Below, piece by piece: positions 46,858 through 54,359 of a stretch of DNA of 64,000 nt. Both the position numbers and the translations under genes were made by a program. The stretch comes from Jiangella sp. DSM 45060. GTDB lineage: Bacteria; Actinomycetota; Actinomycetes; Jiangellales; Jiangellaceae. The stretch's first letter is position 1; every line of letters begins with the position of its first letter. The notes beneath the pieces are model-generated. The model did not search any database. It had not been told where the DNA came from and saw nothing but the letters and a program-made list of their open reading frames with translations. Location: the NCBI RefSeq assembly GCF_900105175.1, contig NZ_LT629771.1:7212622-7276621 (forward strand), in the 5' to 3' direction.

Positions 46858-47379
46858 TCACTCGAGGGTGAGGATCGCCGGCCCGAGCCGCAGCACGCCG
46901 TCGTCGAGCGGGGTGCAGCGGACTCCGCCGCGGCCGCGGAGCCCGCGGAACGCGCCTGGTGCCAGGGTGACGTCCATCCAGGCGCACGGATTGGCCGGCC
47001 GGTTGGCCTGGAATCGGACCGGGCCCGCGCCGGAATCGAGTGCGAACACCGCGCCCGGCGCCGGCCGCCGCGCCGCGAGCTGATCGACCGGGAACCCGCG
47101 GATCGTGATGTTGCGCCTGGTCAGCAGCGGATCCAGCGGTTGCTCCACGCCCAGCGACGCGGCGAGGTCGTCCAGTGCGGCCGCGTCGAACACCGTGACG
47201 GCGGCGTTGCGGTGCGCCGGTCGGCCGAAGTAGCGGTCGCCGACAAGTCCGAGTCCGGCGCGCACCGTGACCTCCGTCCGGGCGGCGGGCTCCGGATCGG
47301 GCCGGGGCCCGTCCTGCGGCCGGCCTTCGTACGCGTGCACCGGTGAGACCAGCAGCGTCACGATCTCGACCGCGTTCAT
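46858..47379 (-). CDS. MOSC-domain protein
   Basis: 173 aa from ATG 47379 with GGAGG 5 nt upstream. It has the MOSC fold: VEIVTLLVSPVHAYEGRP, LVGDRYFGRPAHRNAAVTVFD, LLTRRNITIRGFPVDQL and PCAWMDVTLAPGAFRGLRGRGG. The conserved Cys of ANPCAWMD is the presumed sulfur/molybdenum-cofactor ligand. MOSC proteins transfer sulfur or bind Moco for reductases. It is divergent from a TetR gene, with a perfect 16-bp palindrome between, so its expression is probably TetR-controlled. Confidence 0.85.
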   Translation of the reverse strand: MNAVEIVTLLVSPVHAYEGRPQDGPRPDPEPAARTEVTVRAGLGLVGDRYFGRPAHRNAAVTVFDAAALDDLAASLGVEQPLDPLLTRRNITIRGFPVDQLAARRPAPGAVFALDSGAGPVRFQANRPANPCAWMDVTLAPGAFRGLRGRGGVRCTPLDDGVLRLGPAILTLE

Positions 47380-47415
47380 CCGACCTCCGCGGAGCAGTCT
47401 AGGTGGCGCCCTTGT

Positions 47416-47431
47416 AAGTAAGTACTTACTT
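47416..47431. promoter_or_regulatory. Probable TetR operator between MOSC and TetR genes
   Basis: AAGTAAGTACTTACTT is a perfect 16-bp palindrome in the 57-bp divergent space. It is AT-rich against the background and correctly placed to repress both genes. Confidence 0.65.
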
Positions 47432-47436
47432 CTGTC

Positions 47437-47994
47437 ATGCTGCGGGGCATGGCAGAGGTACGCAGTACCGCTTCGCAGCGGCGAGCCGACGCCGTCGCCG
47501 TCGCGATGCGGGTCATCGCCGACGACGGCCTGACGACGGGCGCGCTGCAACGCGTCGCGGACGAGATCGGAGTGTCGCAGCCGTACGTCTTCCGGCTCTT
47601 CGGCAGCAAGCAGGGGCTGCTGCTGGCCTGCGTCGACGAGGTGGAGGAGCGGGTGCGGACGGCGTTCCGCGCGGCCGCGGCCGACCGGCCCGGCGACCCG
47701 ATGACGGCGATGGGCGCGGGCTTTCGCGAGCTGCTCTCCGGCGGCGTCACGGGCGGGCTGTGGTTGCAGGCGTCGGCGATCGCCCGGCGCGACGAGGTGG
47801 TGGCGGAGCGCTGCCGCGGCGTCATCACCGTCCTCCTCGGCGAGTCGGCCGCGCTGACCGGCGCCGGCGCCGACGACCTCGCCCGGTTCCTGGCCGACGG
47901 CGCGCTGGTGGTGCTGCTACAGGCCATCGGCGTCGATCTCGCTGACGGCACGCGGGCGGCCGTCGGCTCCCTGCTGCCCGGTGCGGCGTCGTGA
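47437..47994 (+). CDS. TetR family transcriptional regulator
   Basis: 185 aa from ATG 47437; ATG 47449 (181 aa) is possible and neither has a good ribosome site. The helix-turn-helix is LTTGALQRVADEIGVSQPYVFRLFGSKQGLL. It is divergent from the MOSC gene and probably represses it through the palindrome at 47416-47431. Its stop overlaps the start of the GDSL-hydrolase gene (GTGA), so it leads a three-gene operon. Confidence 0.87.
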   Translation: MLRGMAEVRSTASQRRADAVAVAMRVIADDGLTTGALQRVADEIGVSQPYVFRLFGSKQGLLLACVDEVEERVRTAFRAAAADRPGDPMTAMGAGFRELLSGGVTGGLWLQASAIARRDEVVAERCRGVITVLLGESAALTGAGADDLARFLADGALVVLLQAIGVDLADGTRAAVGSLLPGAAS

Positions 47995-48686
47995 ACCGGC
48001 TGTTGCTCCCGCTGGCGGCGGTGCAGGGGATGTGGGTGCGTTCGACGTTCACGCTGGCCGAGCCGGTCGACTCGCGGGTGGCGGGCACCGTGGGTGTCGG
48101 CGAAGGCGCGCCGCTGCGGGTGGCCGTGCTCGGCGAGTCGACGGCGGCCGGGTCGGGCGTCTCCTCGCACGACGACGGGTTCGCCGGCGCGCTGGCGGGG
48201 CTGCTCGCCGGCCGGACCGGCCGCCCCGTCTCCTGGACGGTGGCCGCGCAGCACGGCGCGACGGCGCGACGGGTCCGGCACCGGCTGCTGCCCCGCCTGA
48301 CCGGCTCGTACGACGTGGCCGTGGTGCTGGCCGGTGCGAACGACGTGCTCACCCGGCGCTCGCCGGCCGACTGGGGCGCCGACCTCGCCGCGATCGTCGA
48401 CGGTCTCGCGGACCGTTCGGCCTGGGTGGTCGTCGCGGGGGTGCCGCCGTTCGGGCTGTTCCCGGCGCTGCCGCGGACGCTGCGGCGCTACCTCGGTGAG
48501 CGGGCGGCCGCCCTCGACGCGGTGTCGCGGGACGTTTGCGCGGTGCGGCCGCGGGCGGCGTGGACGACGGTCGTGTCGGACGGGCTGCCGTCGATGGACT
48601 TCTTCAGCGCCGACCGCTTCCATCCGTCCGCGACCGGCTACCACGTCTGGGCCTCCGCCGTCGCCGCCGCGATCCCGTCGCCATGA
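47991..48686 (+). CDS. SGNH/GDSL-family hydrolase
   Basis: 231 aa from GTG 47991. Block I is RVAVLGESTAAGSGVSS (nucleophile Ser in GES), block III AGANDV, and the C-terminal block V reads FSADRFHPSATGYHVWA with Asp-x-x-His. This makes it an SGNH esterase/lipase. The N-terminus is hydrophobic (MNRLLLPLAAVQGMW) and may anchor or export it. Translationally coupled to the TetR gene before it and the SRPBCC gene after it. Confidence 0.85.
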   Translation: MNRLLLPLAAVQGMWVRSTFTLAEPVDSRVAGTVGVGEGAPLRVAVLGESTAAGSGVSSHDDGFAGALAGLLAGRTGRPVSWTVAAQHGATARRVRHRLLPRLTGSYDVAVVLAGANDVLTRRSPADWGADLAAIVDGLADRSAWVVVAGVPPFGLFPALPRTLRRYLGERAAALDAVSRDVCAVRPRAAWTTVVSDGLPSMDFFSADRFHPSATGYHVWASAVAAAIPSP

Positions 48687-49117
48687 CCCTTCTCCCGTTC
48701 GTCGACGAGCGCCAGGTGCTGGTCCCCGCCCCGCCGTCCGCCGTGTGGGCGGCGCTGGGTGAGCAGGTGGGCGACCTGCGCGGGGGAGGCGCGCTGGCGT
48801 GGCTGCTCGGGACCACGCCGCGGCGGGCGTCGGGGGTGCCGCTCGTGCCGGGCGCGACGGTGCCGGGGTTCGCGGTGGCGGCGGCGGAGCCGGAGCGGCT
48901 GGTCCGGCTGGTCGGGCGGCACCGGTTCTCCCGCTATGCGTTGACGTTCACGCTCGCCGCGACCCCGGGCGGGACCACGGTTGGTGCGCGCACCGAGGCC
49001 GCCTTCCCCGGCCCGCACGGCCGCGCCTACCGCCTGCTCGTCATCACCTCCGGCGCCCATCGCCTCGCCGTCGCCCGCCTCCTCCGCGACGTCCGCCAAC
49101 GCGCCGTCGCAGGCTGA
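48683..49117 (+). CDS. SRPBCC-like small protein
   Basis: 144 aa from ATG 48683 (ATGA overlap). RQVLVPAPPSAVWAALGEQVG is the usual N-terminal strand-helix of START/Bet v1 (SRPBCC) proteins, and FSRYALTFTLAATPGGTTVGART is the central beta-hairpin. It probably binds a hydrophobic ligand. It is the last gene before a repeat-filled gap. Confidence 0.75.
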   Translation: MTLLPFVDERQVLVPAPPSAVWAALGEQVGDLRGGGALAWLLGTTPRRASGVPLVPGATVPGFAVAAAEPERLVRLVGRHRFSRYALTFTLAATPGGTTVGARTEAAFPGPHGRAYRLLVITSGAHRLAVARLLRDVRQRAVAG

Positions 49118-49188
49118 TCCACCCGGGCGCGGCGGGGTGGGCGGGGCGCGTGGGTGGGGCGAGCGCGCGCCGGTCGAGGGCGCGCGAG

Positions 49189-49210
49189 TGTCAGTGCCCG
49201 CCCGTAGGGT
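49189..49210 (+). promoter_or_regulatory. RecA-independent DNA-damage promoter-like motif, copy 1
   Basis: TGTCAGTG, 8 nt (CCCGCCCG), TAGGGT matches the RecA-NDp/PafBC consensus TTGTCRGTG-N8-TANNNT in all but the first base. Confidence 0.55.
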
Positions 49211-49326
49211 GGGCCCCGCCCGGGCCGGGAGGGGTCTGCAGACAGTGCACCGAACCGCCGAGGAATGCGTGGTGCGAGTGCGGCCGGCCGAGGCGGAGGG
49301 CACCGGGCGCCGATCGAGCGCGCGCG

Positions 49327-49348
49327 AGTGTCAGTGCCCGCCCGTAGG
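49327..49348 (+). promoter_or_regulatory. RecA-independent DNA-damage promoter-like motif, copy 2
   Basis: Identical 22-bp core to copy 1, in repeat unit 2. Confidence 0.55.
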
Positions 49349-49525
49349 GTGGGCCCCACCCGGGCCGGGAGGGGTCTGCAGACAGTGCACCGAACCGCCG
49401 AGGAATGCGTGGTGCGAGTGCGGCCGGCCGTGGGCTTGTGTGGTGCGAGTGTGGCGGCCGGCCGGATGCACGCGTGGTGAGAGCGCAGCCGGCCGAGGCG
49501 GAGGGGCCGATCGAGCGCGCGCGAG

Positions 49526-49547
49526 TGTCAGTGCCCGCCCGTAGGGT
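49526..49547 (+). promoter_or_regulatory. RecA-independent DNA-damage promoter-like motif, copy 3
   Basis: Identical core in unit 3, about 125 bp ahead of the GNAT gene on the same strand, hence the copy best placed to drive it. Confidence 0.55.
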
Positions 49548-49672
49548 GGGCCCCACCCGGGCCGGGAGGGGTCTGCGGACGGCGCAGCGCAACGTCGGGC
49601 GGGCGGTCGGCGCGAAACGTGGCGAACATCGGCGAAACCTCGACGTGACATACGCGTCCTAGCGTCGTCATC

Positions 49673-50131
49673 ATGCACATCGCCGTCGACGACCTGGCGG
49701 GGGCGGAGATCGCGGAGTTCCTGGACGAGCACGTCCGCGAGCTGCGGTCCATCACGCCGCCCGAGAGCAAGCACGCCCTCGACCTCGACGGCCTGCGCCG
49801 GCCGGGGGTCACGTTCTGGGCGGTCCGCGACGACGCCGGGACGGTCGTCGGGTGTGGGGCCATCTCGCGGCTGGACCAGCAGCACGCCGAGCTGAAGTCG
49901 ATGCGGACGGCGACCGCCCGCAAGCGCAGCGGCATCGCGTCGCTGCTGCTCGGCCACATCGTCGGCGAGGCGCGGGCGATGGGGTACCGGCGGCTCAGCC
50001 TCGAGACCGGGTCGGACGCGTTCTTCCAGCCGGCCCGGCGGCTCTACGAGAAGTTCGGGTTCGACTACTGCCCGCCGTTCGCCGGCTACGGCCCCGACCC
50101 GCTCAGCGTGTTCATGACCCGTCCGCTGTGA
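49673..50131 (+). CDS. GNAT family N-acetyltransferase
   Basis: 152 aa. ElaA/YhbS-like acetyltransferase: TFWAVRDDAGTVVGCGAISRL, ELKSMRTATARKRSGIASLLLGHIVGEA (acetyl-CoA loop) and RRLYEKFGFDYCPPF. It may have a leaderless transcript, since TAGCGT (49660-49665) lies 7 nt before the ATG and no Shine-Dalgarno is visible. The three damage-promoter-like repeats upstream point in its direction. The substrate is unknown. Confidence 0.88.
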   Translation: MHIAVDDLAGAEIAEFLDEHVRELRSITPPESKHALDLDGLRRPGVTFWAVRDDAGTVVGCGAISRLDQQHAELKSMRTATARKRSGIASLLLGHIVGEARAMGYRRLSLETGSDAFFQPARRLYEKFGFDYCPPFAGYGPDPLSVFMTRPL

Positions 50132-50188
50132 CGCAGATCACAGATCGCGCGGCGTGCTGATCCCGTGACCGGCGGTCTCCTACCGGAC

Positions 50189-50250
50189 GAGGGGTGCAGC
50201 CTCCTCCGGGGGTGTGGTGGACGCCGAAGGCCCGGAGGAGGGTGCCCCTC
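50189..50250. terminator. Large two-part hairpin downstream of GNAT gene
   Basis: GAGGGG (50189-50194) pairs with CCCCTC (50245-50250), and CCTCCTCCGGG (50200-50210) with CCCGGAGGAGG (50231-50241). It could terminate the GNAT transcript or act as the leader of the small membrane protein that begins 19 bp later. Confidence 0.45.
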
Positions 50251-50268
50251 GGGAGAGGAGGCCGCGAC

Positions 50269-50451
50269 ATGGCGACGCCGAGGCGGGGGGGGTTCCGGTC
50301 GGATCGGCGCAGGTTCGCCGAGGTCCTGACGCCGGCGTTCGCGCGCGACCTGCGCGGCACGCTGATGCAGGTCCAGTGGGCCGCGTCGGCGGCGATCGTG
50401 CTCACGCTGCTGGCCGCCGTGCTGGTGGCGGGGCTGCGCGTCCAGCCCTGA
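50269..50451 (+). CDS. Small single-pass membrane protein
   Basis: 60 aa from ATG 50269 with GAGAGGAGG upstream. A basic N-terminal half (RRGGFRSDRRRFAEVLTPAF) is followed by one helix (AASAAIVLTLLAAVLVAGL). No family is recognised. The strong ribosome site and hairpin leader make it more credible than its size suggests. Confidence 0.5.
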   Translation: MATPRRGGFRSDRRRFAEVLTPAFARDLRGTLMQVQWAASAAIVLTLLAAVLVAGLRVQP

Positions 50452-50482
50452 CCGACTCGAGCGGCGCCCAGCCCCGACGACA

Positions 50483-50986
50483 TCAGCCGCCGGCCGGGCG
50501 GTCCGCCTCGAGGACGGCGACCAGCGCGCGCATGGTGTCCAGCGCGCGGGTGAGGTCGCCGAGGTCGAGTTGCGAGCCGATGTGCTCGGCCCACGGATGC
50601 TGCACCAGCGAGATGCGGCGGATCGCCCAGTAGCCGGCCTCGGTGCAGGCCAGCAGTTTGGCCCGGCGGTGCGCGGGGTTGTCGCGGTACTCCGCCAGCC
50701 CCTGTTCGACCAGCAGGTCGGCCACGCGGCGCACGCCCTGCCGTGACATCCCCATGAGCCTGCCGATGTCGGCGTGGGTGCGCGGCTGGTCGAGGACGCC
50801 GCCGAGCACCTGCCACCACGCGGCGGTGATGCCGCCGGCGGCCGCCATGTCCTGCGCGGCCTCCATCAGCCGGGCGTTGAGCCGGAACGTCGTCAACGCG
50901 AGGTCGGTGAGCACCTCGCCCGCGGGGGTGGCCGGCTCGGGCTCCGGCCACTCCGCGCGCGGCGGGACCTCCGTCGTCGCCGTCAT
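50483..50986 (-). CDS. MarR family transcriptional regulator
   Basis: 167 aa from ATG 50986. The winged helix is GGVLDQPRTHADIGRLMGMSRQGVRRVADLLVEQGLAEYRDN, with NPAHRRAKLLACTEAGY as the wing. The start overlaps the DJ-1 gene's stop (ATGA), so it is the second gene of a two-gene operon. Two matching 14-bp dyads at the operon's promoter are probable binding sites for this regulator. Confidence 0.87.
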   Translation of the reverse strand: MTATTEVPPRAEWPEPEPATPAGEVLTDLALTTFRLNARLMEAAQDMAAAGGITAAWWQVLGGVLDQPRTHADIGRLMGMSRQGVRRVADLLVEQGLAEYRDNPAHRRAKLLACTEAGYWAIRRISLVQHPWAEHIGSQLDLGDLTRALDTMRALVAVLEADRPAGG

Positions 50987-51594
50987 GCTGCCCGCATGAG
51001 CACCGGGAACGCGCTCGCGTCGGCGGCGTGGAACACGGCCTCGTAGGCCTGCAGCGTCTCCTCCGATGCCAGGCCGAGCCGGCTCATCGTCGCCCGGGCG
51101 AACTGCACCGGCGAGTCCGGCCCGGCGGTGACGACGTCGCCACCGACGACGGCGCGCGCGTCGACGTAGCGGTCGCGGCCGCCGTAGCCGGGCTGCATGG
51201 TGACGTACTCGAGCGCCGCGCTGGTGTGGTCGCGGTCGTCCAGCAGCCCCGCCCGCGCGAGGCCGGCCGTCGCGCCGCAGATGGCGGCGACCGGCACCCG
51301 CGCGTCGAGGAACCGCCGGGCGGTGTCGGTCCATGCCTGCCCGCCGCCGGTGTCCCACATCTCCGCGCCGGCCAGCACCAGCAGGTCGCTCGACTCGGGC
51401 GCGAGGTCGGCGAGCACCATGTCCGGGACGATGCGCATGCCGCCCATGGTGGTGATCGGCTCGGCCGTCTCGGCGACGGTGACGACGTTCCACGGCGTGC
51501 CGGTGAACCGGCCGGTGCGCAGCTCCACGAGCAAGTGCCCGATCTCGGAGTCGGCGAGCGTGTCGTACAGGGCGATGTGCGCTGTCTGTGTCAT
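50983..51594 (-). CDS. DJ-1/PfpI family protein
   Basis: 203 aa from ATG 51594. The class I amidotransferase-like fold shows HIALYDTLADSEIGHLL, DLLVLAGAEMWDT and the nucleophile elbow AAICGATAGLARAGLL with a conserved Cys. ISXO-type Glu near residue 16-19 could support it. Such proteins act as glyoxalases, chaperones or stress proteins; no specific activity is claimed. It is co-transcribed with a MarR regulator and divergent from the DUF262 gene by 70 bp. Confidence 0.83.
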   Translation of the reverse strand: MTQTAHIALYDTLADSEIGHLLVELRTGRFTGTPWNVVTVAETAEPITTMGGMRIVPDMVLADLAPESSDLLVLAGAEMWDTGGGQAWTDTARRFLDARVPVAAICGATAGLARAGLLDDRDHTSAALEYVTMQPGYGGRDRYVDARAVVGGDVVTAGPDSPVQFARATMSRLGLASEETLQAYEAVFHAADASAFPVLMRAA

Positions 51595-51595
51595 A

Positions 51596-51628
51596 GACAA
51601 CATGTTGTCACTTCGGGAACATGTTGTC
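51596..51628. promoter_or_regulatory. Tandem MarR-type operators in a divergent promoter
   Basis: GACAACATGTTGTC (51596-51609, perfect palindrome) and GGGAACATGTTGTC (51615-51628, 12/14 identical) are 19 bp apart. The second holds the TTGACA of the minus-strand promoter; TTGTCA (51605-51610) with AATAGT (51629-51634) is a candidate plus-strand promoter. Binding would therefore cover both promoters. Confidence 0.65.
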
Positions 51629-51664
51629 AATAGTTCTGTCCGGACATCCTGTGACGATGCCGTC

Positions 51665-53524
51665 ATGGGCTTCCAGACGCCTCAGTACGAACTGGCCGAC
51701 TATTTGAAGTGGACCGCCGGCGGCAAGATCCAACTGCCGGACTTCCAGCGCGCGTACAAGTGGGAGGACGAGCGGATCAGGCAGCTCCTGGTCACCATCC
51801 TCAAGGGTCATCCGCTCGGCGTGGTGATGCTGTTGCACTCCGGCAACGACCAGATCCGGTTCAAGCCACGACCCGTCGAGGGGGTCGTCCTGCCCGACGG
51901 CGTCGAAGCGGACTGGCTACTCCTGGACGGCCAGCAGCGGCTCACTTCACTGACCCAGGCGCTCACCGGCGACGGCGTGGTCGCCACCAAGGACAGCCGC
52001 GGCAAGCTCCTGCAGCGCCGCTACTACATCGACATGGCGCTGGCGCTCGAGGGCGAAGCGCGGATGGACGAGGCTGTGCGCTCGATCCCCGGAGACGGCA
52101 TCGTCCGGGAGAACTTCGGCAAGGAGGTCGTCCTCGATCTGTCCGACCCGGAAAAGGAGCGCGCAGCAGGGCTGTTCCCGGTGCGGTTGCTCTTCGGCGG
52201 CGCGGCGACCGGCACCTGGATGTTCGCCTGCGAGGACAAGGGGCAGGCCACGCAGTTCTGGGCCGACGTCGTGCAGCCGGCGTCCACCTACAACATCCCG
52301 GCCATCGAGCTGGACAAGTTCACCAGCAAGTCCGCGGTGGCTACCGTCTTCGAGAAGGTCAACACCGGGGGACTGCCGCTCAACGTCTTCGAGCTACTTA
52401 CCGCCGTCTTCGCCGGTGACGCCGCCTATTTCGCCGAGCACGGCACCGACTTCCGACTCAACGACGACTGGACCCGGACCAAGGAACGGTTCGCCGCGCA
52501 GCCGGTGCTGAGCGGGGTCGAGAACACCGACTTCCTCCAGGCCGTGTGCCTGCTCGCCACTCTGAAGCGTGCAGCCGCCCACGAGGGCAATGGCAAGCCG
52601 CCGGCGGTGTCCGCGCGCCGCGAGGACGTGCTGACGCTGCGGCTCGACGACTATCTGGAGTGGGTGGAGCCGCTGCGCAAGGCGTTCCTGTGGTCGGCCA
52701 CCTTCCTCGCCGACCATCACATCTTCAGCGCCAGGTTCCTGCCGTACCCGAAACAACTGGTCCCGTTGTCCGTGCTCAAGGTGCTTCTCGGCTCGGATGC
52801 CGATCTGCACGGAGTGCGCAAGAGGCTGGGCGAGTGGTTCTGGTGCGGGATCCTCGGCGAGCTCTACGGCGGCTCCATCGAGACGCGCTTCGCTCGCGAC
52901 GCCGAGCAGGTCCCGGACTGGGCGCGAGGGCGCGATGACGTGGCGCAGCCCCGGACCGTGGCCGACTTCGGGTTCCGAGCGTCTCGGCTGCTCACACTGC
53001 GCACCCGCAACGCGGCCGCCTACAAGGGCATCTACGCGTTGATCATCGGTCAGGGCGCTCGCGACTGGATGTTCGACCAGGCCCTCGACAAGGTGCAATA
53101 CGTCAATCTGGCCGTCGACATCCATCACGTCTTCCCCTATCGGTGGTGTCTCGACAACGGGATCGACCCCGTCCTGCGCGAGAGCATCGTGAACAAGACG
53201 CCGCTCTCCGCGGCCACCAATCGCGCGATCGGCGGTGTGGCACCGTCGCGCTACCTGCCGGTTGTCGAGAAGCGGGCCAGCCTGAATTCAGACGACCTCG
53301 ACAAGCTGCTCACGAGCCATGGGCTCGACGCCGACGCCATGCGTGCCGACGACTTCGACGGGCACTTCCGCAAGCGGCGCGTGGAGATCCTGCGGCTGAT
53401 CGAGCAAGCGACCGGAAAGCAGGTCCAGGACGATTTCGAGAACGAGAAGCCTGACGAGGCACCCGAGCGGTTCGATCCCGAGGACGTTGCCGTGATGGCG
53501 GACATCGACGACGTCGACAGTTGA
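51665..53524 (+). CDS. DUF262 protein with C-terminal HNH-like (DUF1524) motif
   Basis: 619 aa from ATG 51665. The DUF262 (ParB-like) domain is clear: QLPDFQRAYKWEDERIRQLL and the NTPase motif DGQQR (residues 88-92), with KVNTGGLPLNVFEL near 235. Near residue 485 DIHHVFPYRW, followed by Asn-containing stretches (NKTPLSAATNRAIGG), resembles the His-Asn-His nuclease of DUF1524. The combination is that of GmrSD type IV restriction enzymes and SspE. It is alone here, with no phosphorothioation or BREX genes. It shares a MarR-type operator region with the divergent DJ-1/MarR operon. Candidate anti-phage nuclease. Confidence 0.82.
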   Translation: MGFQTPQYELADYLKWTAGGKIQLPDFQRAYKWEDERIRQLLVTILKGHPLGVVMLLHSGNDQIRFKPRPVEGVVLPDGVEADWLLLDGQQRLTSLTQALTGDGVVATKDSRGKLLQRRYYIDMALALEGEARMDEAVRSIPGDGIVRENFGKEVVLDLSDPEKERAAGLFPVRLLFGGAATGTWMFACEDKGQATQFWADVVQPASTYNIPAIELDKFTSKSAVATVFEKVNTGGLPLNVFELLTAVFAGDAAYFAEHGTDFRLNDDWTRTKERFAAQPVLSGVENTDFLQAVCLLATLKRAAAHEGNGKPPAVSARREDVLTLRLDDYLEWVEPLRKAFLWSATFLADHHIFSARFLPYPKQLVPLSVLKVLLGSDADLHGVRKRLGEWFWCGILGELYGGSIETRFARDAEQVPDWARGRDDVAQPRTVADFGFRASRLLTLRTRNAAAYKGIYALIIGQGARDWMFDQALDKVQYVNLAVDIHHVFPYRWCLDNGIDPVLRESIVNKTPLSAATNRAIGGVAPSRYLPVVEKRASLNSDDLDKLLTSHGLDADAMRADDFDGHFRKRRVEILRLIEQATGKQVQDDFENEKPDEAPERFDPEDVAVMADIDDVDS

Positions 53525-53531
53525 GGGTGAA

Positions 53532-53579
53532 GATCATCAATGATCCGACCATCAGGAGAGGGTCGGATCATTGATGATC
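53532..53579. terminator. Perfect 19-bp inverted repeat, probable bidirectional terminator
   Basis: GATCATCAATGATCCGACC (53532-53550) is exactly complementary to 53561-53579 across a 10-nt loop, between convergent genes. Its AT-rich arms are unusual for this DNA. Confidence 0.7.
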
Positions 53580-53594
53580 ATGGGCGAGGTCGGC

Positions 53595-54359
53595 TCAGTC
53601 GTACCGGCGCACCATCCGCAGGTTGAGGAACACCATCAGCGCGCCGAACGCCGCCACCACGCCGAACCCGCGGGCCAGCACGTCCCACTGCAGGTCCTGC
53701 AGGATCAGCGACCGCAGCGCCTCCATGACGTACGTGACGGGGTTGAACGTCGCCGCGATCTCCATGGGCCGGGTCAGCAGCTCGCGCGGCACGAAGTTGG
53801 GGGTCAGGAACAGCAGCGGGAAGAACACCAGCCCGCCCGAGTTCGTGGCCGCCGCGCTGCGCGTCTTCAACGCGATGAGCTGCATGAACCCGGCGAACAC
53901 CATGCCCCACAGCGACGTCAGCACGACCAGCAGCACCAGGCCGGCCGGCCCGCTGGCGATCGTCACGCCGAACGGCAGCGCGATGACGACCAGCGCGACC
54001 GTGAGCACCGCGGTCTTCGCGCCCTCGGCGATCAGCCGGCCGACCACCAGCGCGGCGCGCGACACAGGCGCCGCCCGCAGCTTGTCGAAGTAGCCGCCCT
54101 CGATGTCCTCGACGAGGTACAGCGCGGCCGAGCCGAACGACGCGGCCAGCAGCAGTGAGCTGGGCAGCTGGAACGCCGCGTACGTCTGCCCGTACAGGAA
54201 CGGGGTGGAGTCGGACGGGAAGATCCGTCCGGCCTGGCCGAAGTTCACCACCAGGAAGAACACCGGGATGAACAGCGTCGGCGCGAGCGCCTCGGGGGTA
54301 CGCAGCGACTCGCGGATGGCCCGGCGGCCGAGCAGTTCGGTCTGGACGAGCGCACTCAT
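53595..54359 (-). CDS. ABC-2 type exporter permease (DrrB-like)
   Basis: 254 aa. Six helices; LGRRAIRESLRTPEALAPTLFIPVFF at the N-terminus, the VEDIEGGYFDKLRAAPVSRAALVVGRL cytoplasmic loop and LLFLTPNFVPRELLTRPM fit daunorubicin-resistance-type permeases. The start overlaps the ATPase stop (ATGA). Together they form a two-gene exporter. Confidence 0.9.
   Translation of the reverse strand: MSALVQTELLGRRAIRESLRTPEALAPTLFIPVFFLVVNFGQAGRIFPSDSTPFLYGQTYAAFQLPSSLLLAASFGSAALYLVEDIEGGYFDKLRAAPVSRAALVVGRLIAEGAKTAVLTVALVVIALPFGVTIASGPAGLVLLVVLTSLWGMVFAGFMQLIALKTRSAAATNSGGLVFFPLLFLTPNFVPRELLTRPMEIAATFNPVTYVMEALRSLILQDLQWDVLARGFGVVAAFGALMVFLNLRMVRRYD

Larger units (their letters stand above)
49173..49590 (+). 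repeat. Tandem repeat array, three units, each with a promoter-like core
   Basis: Units start at about 49173, 49312 and 49509. Units 1 and 2 are nearly identical for about 120 bp (one base change in the GGGCCCCRCCCGGGCC segment). Unit 2 is lengthened by two extra copies of a short GTGGTGCGAGTG-GGCCGGCCG element, and unit 3 decays after GGGGTCTGC. There is no ORF of interest; this is the whole content of the gene-free stretch 49118-49672. Confidence 0.8.

Noticed and set aside
49173-49590. CRISPR array
   Set aside because: Units are 138-197 bp, with no short repeat/spacer alternation and no cas genes nearby.
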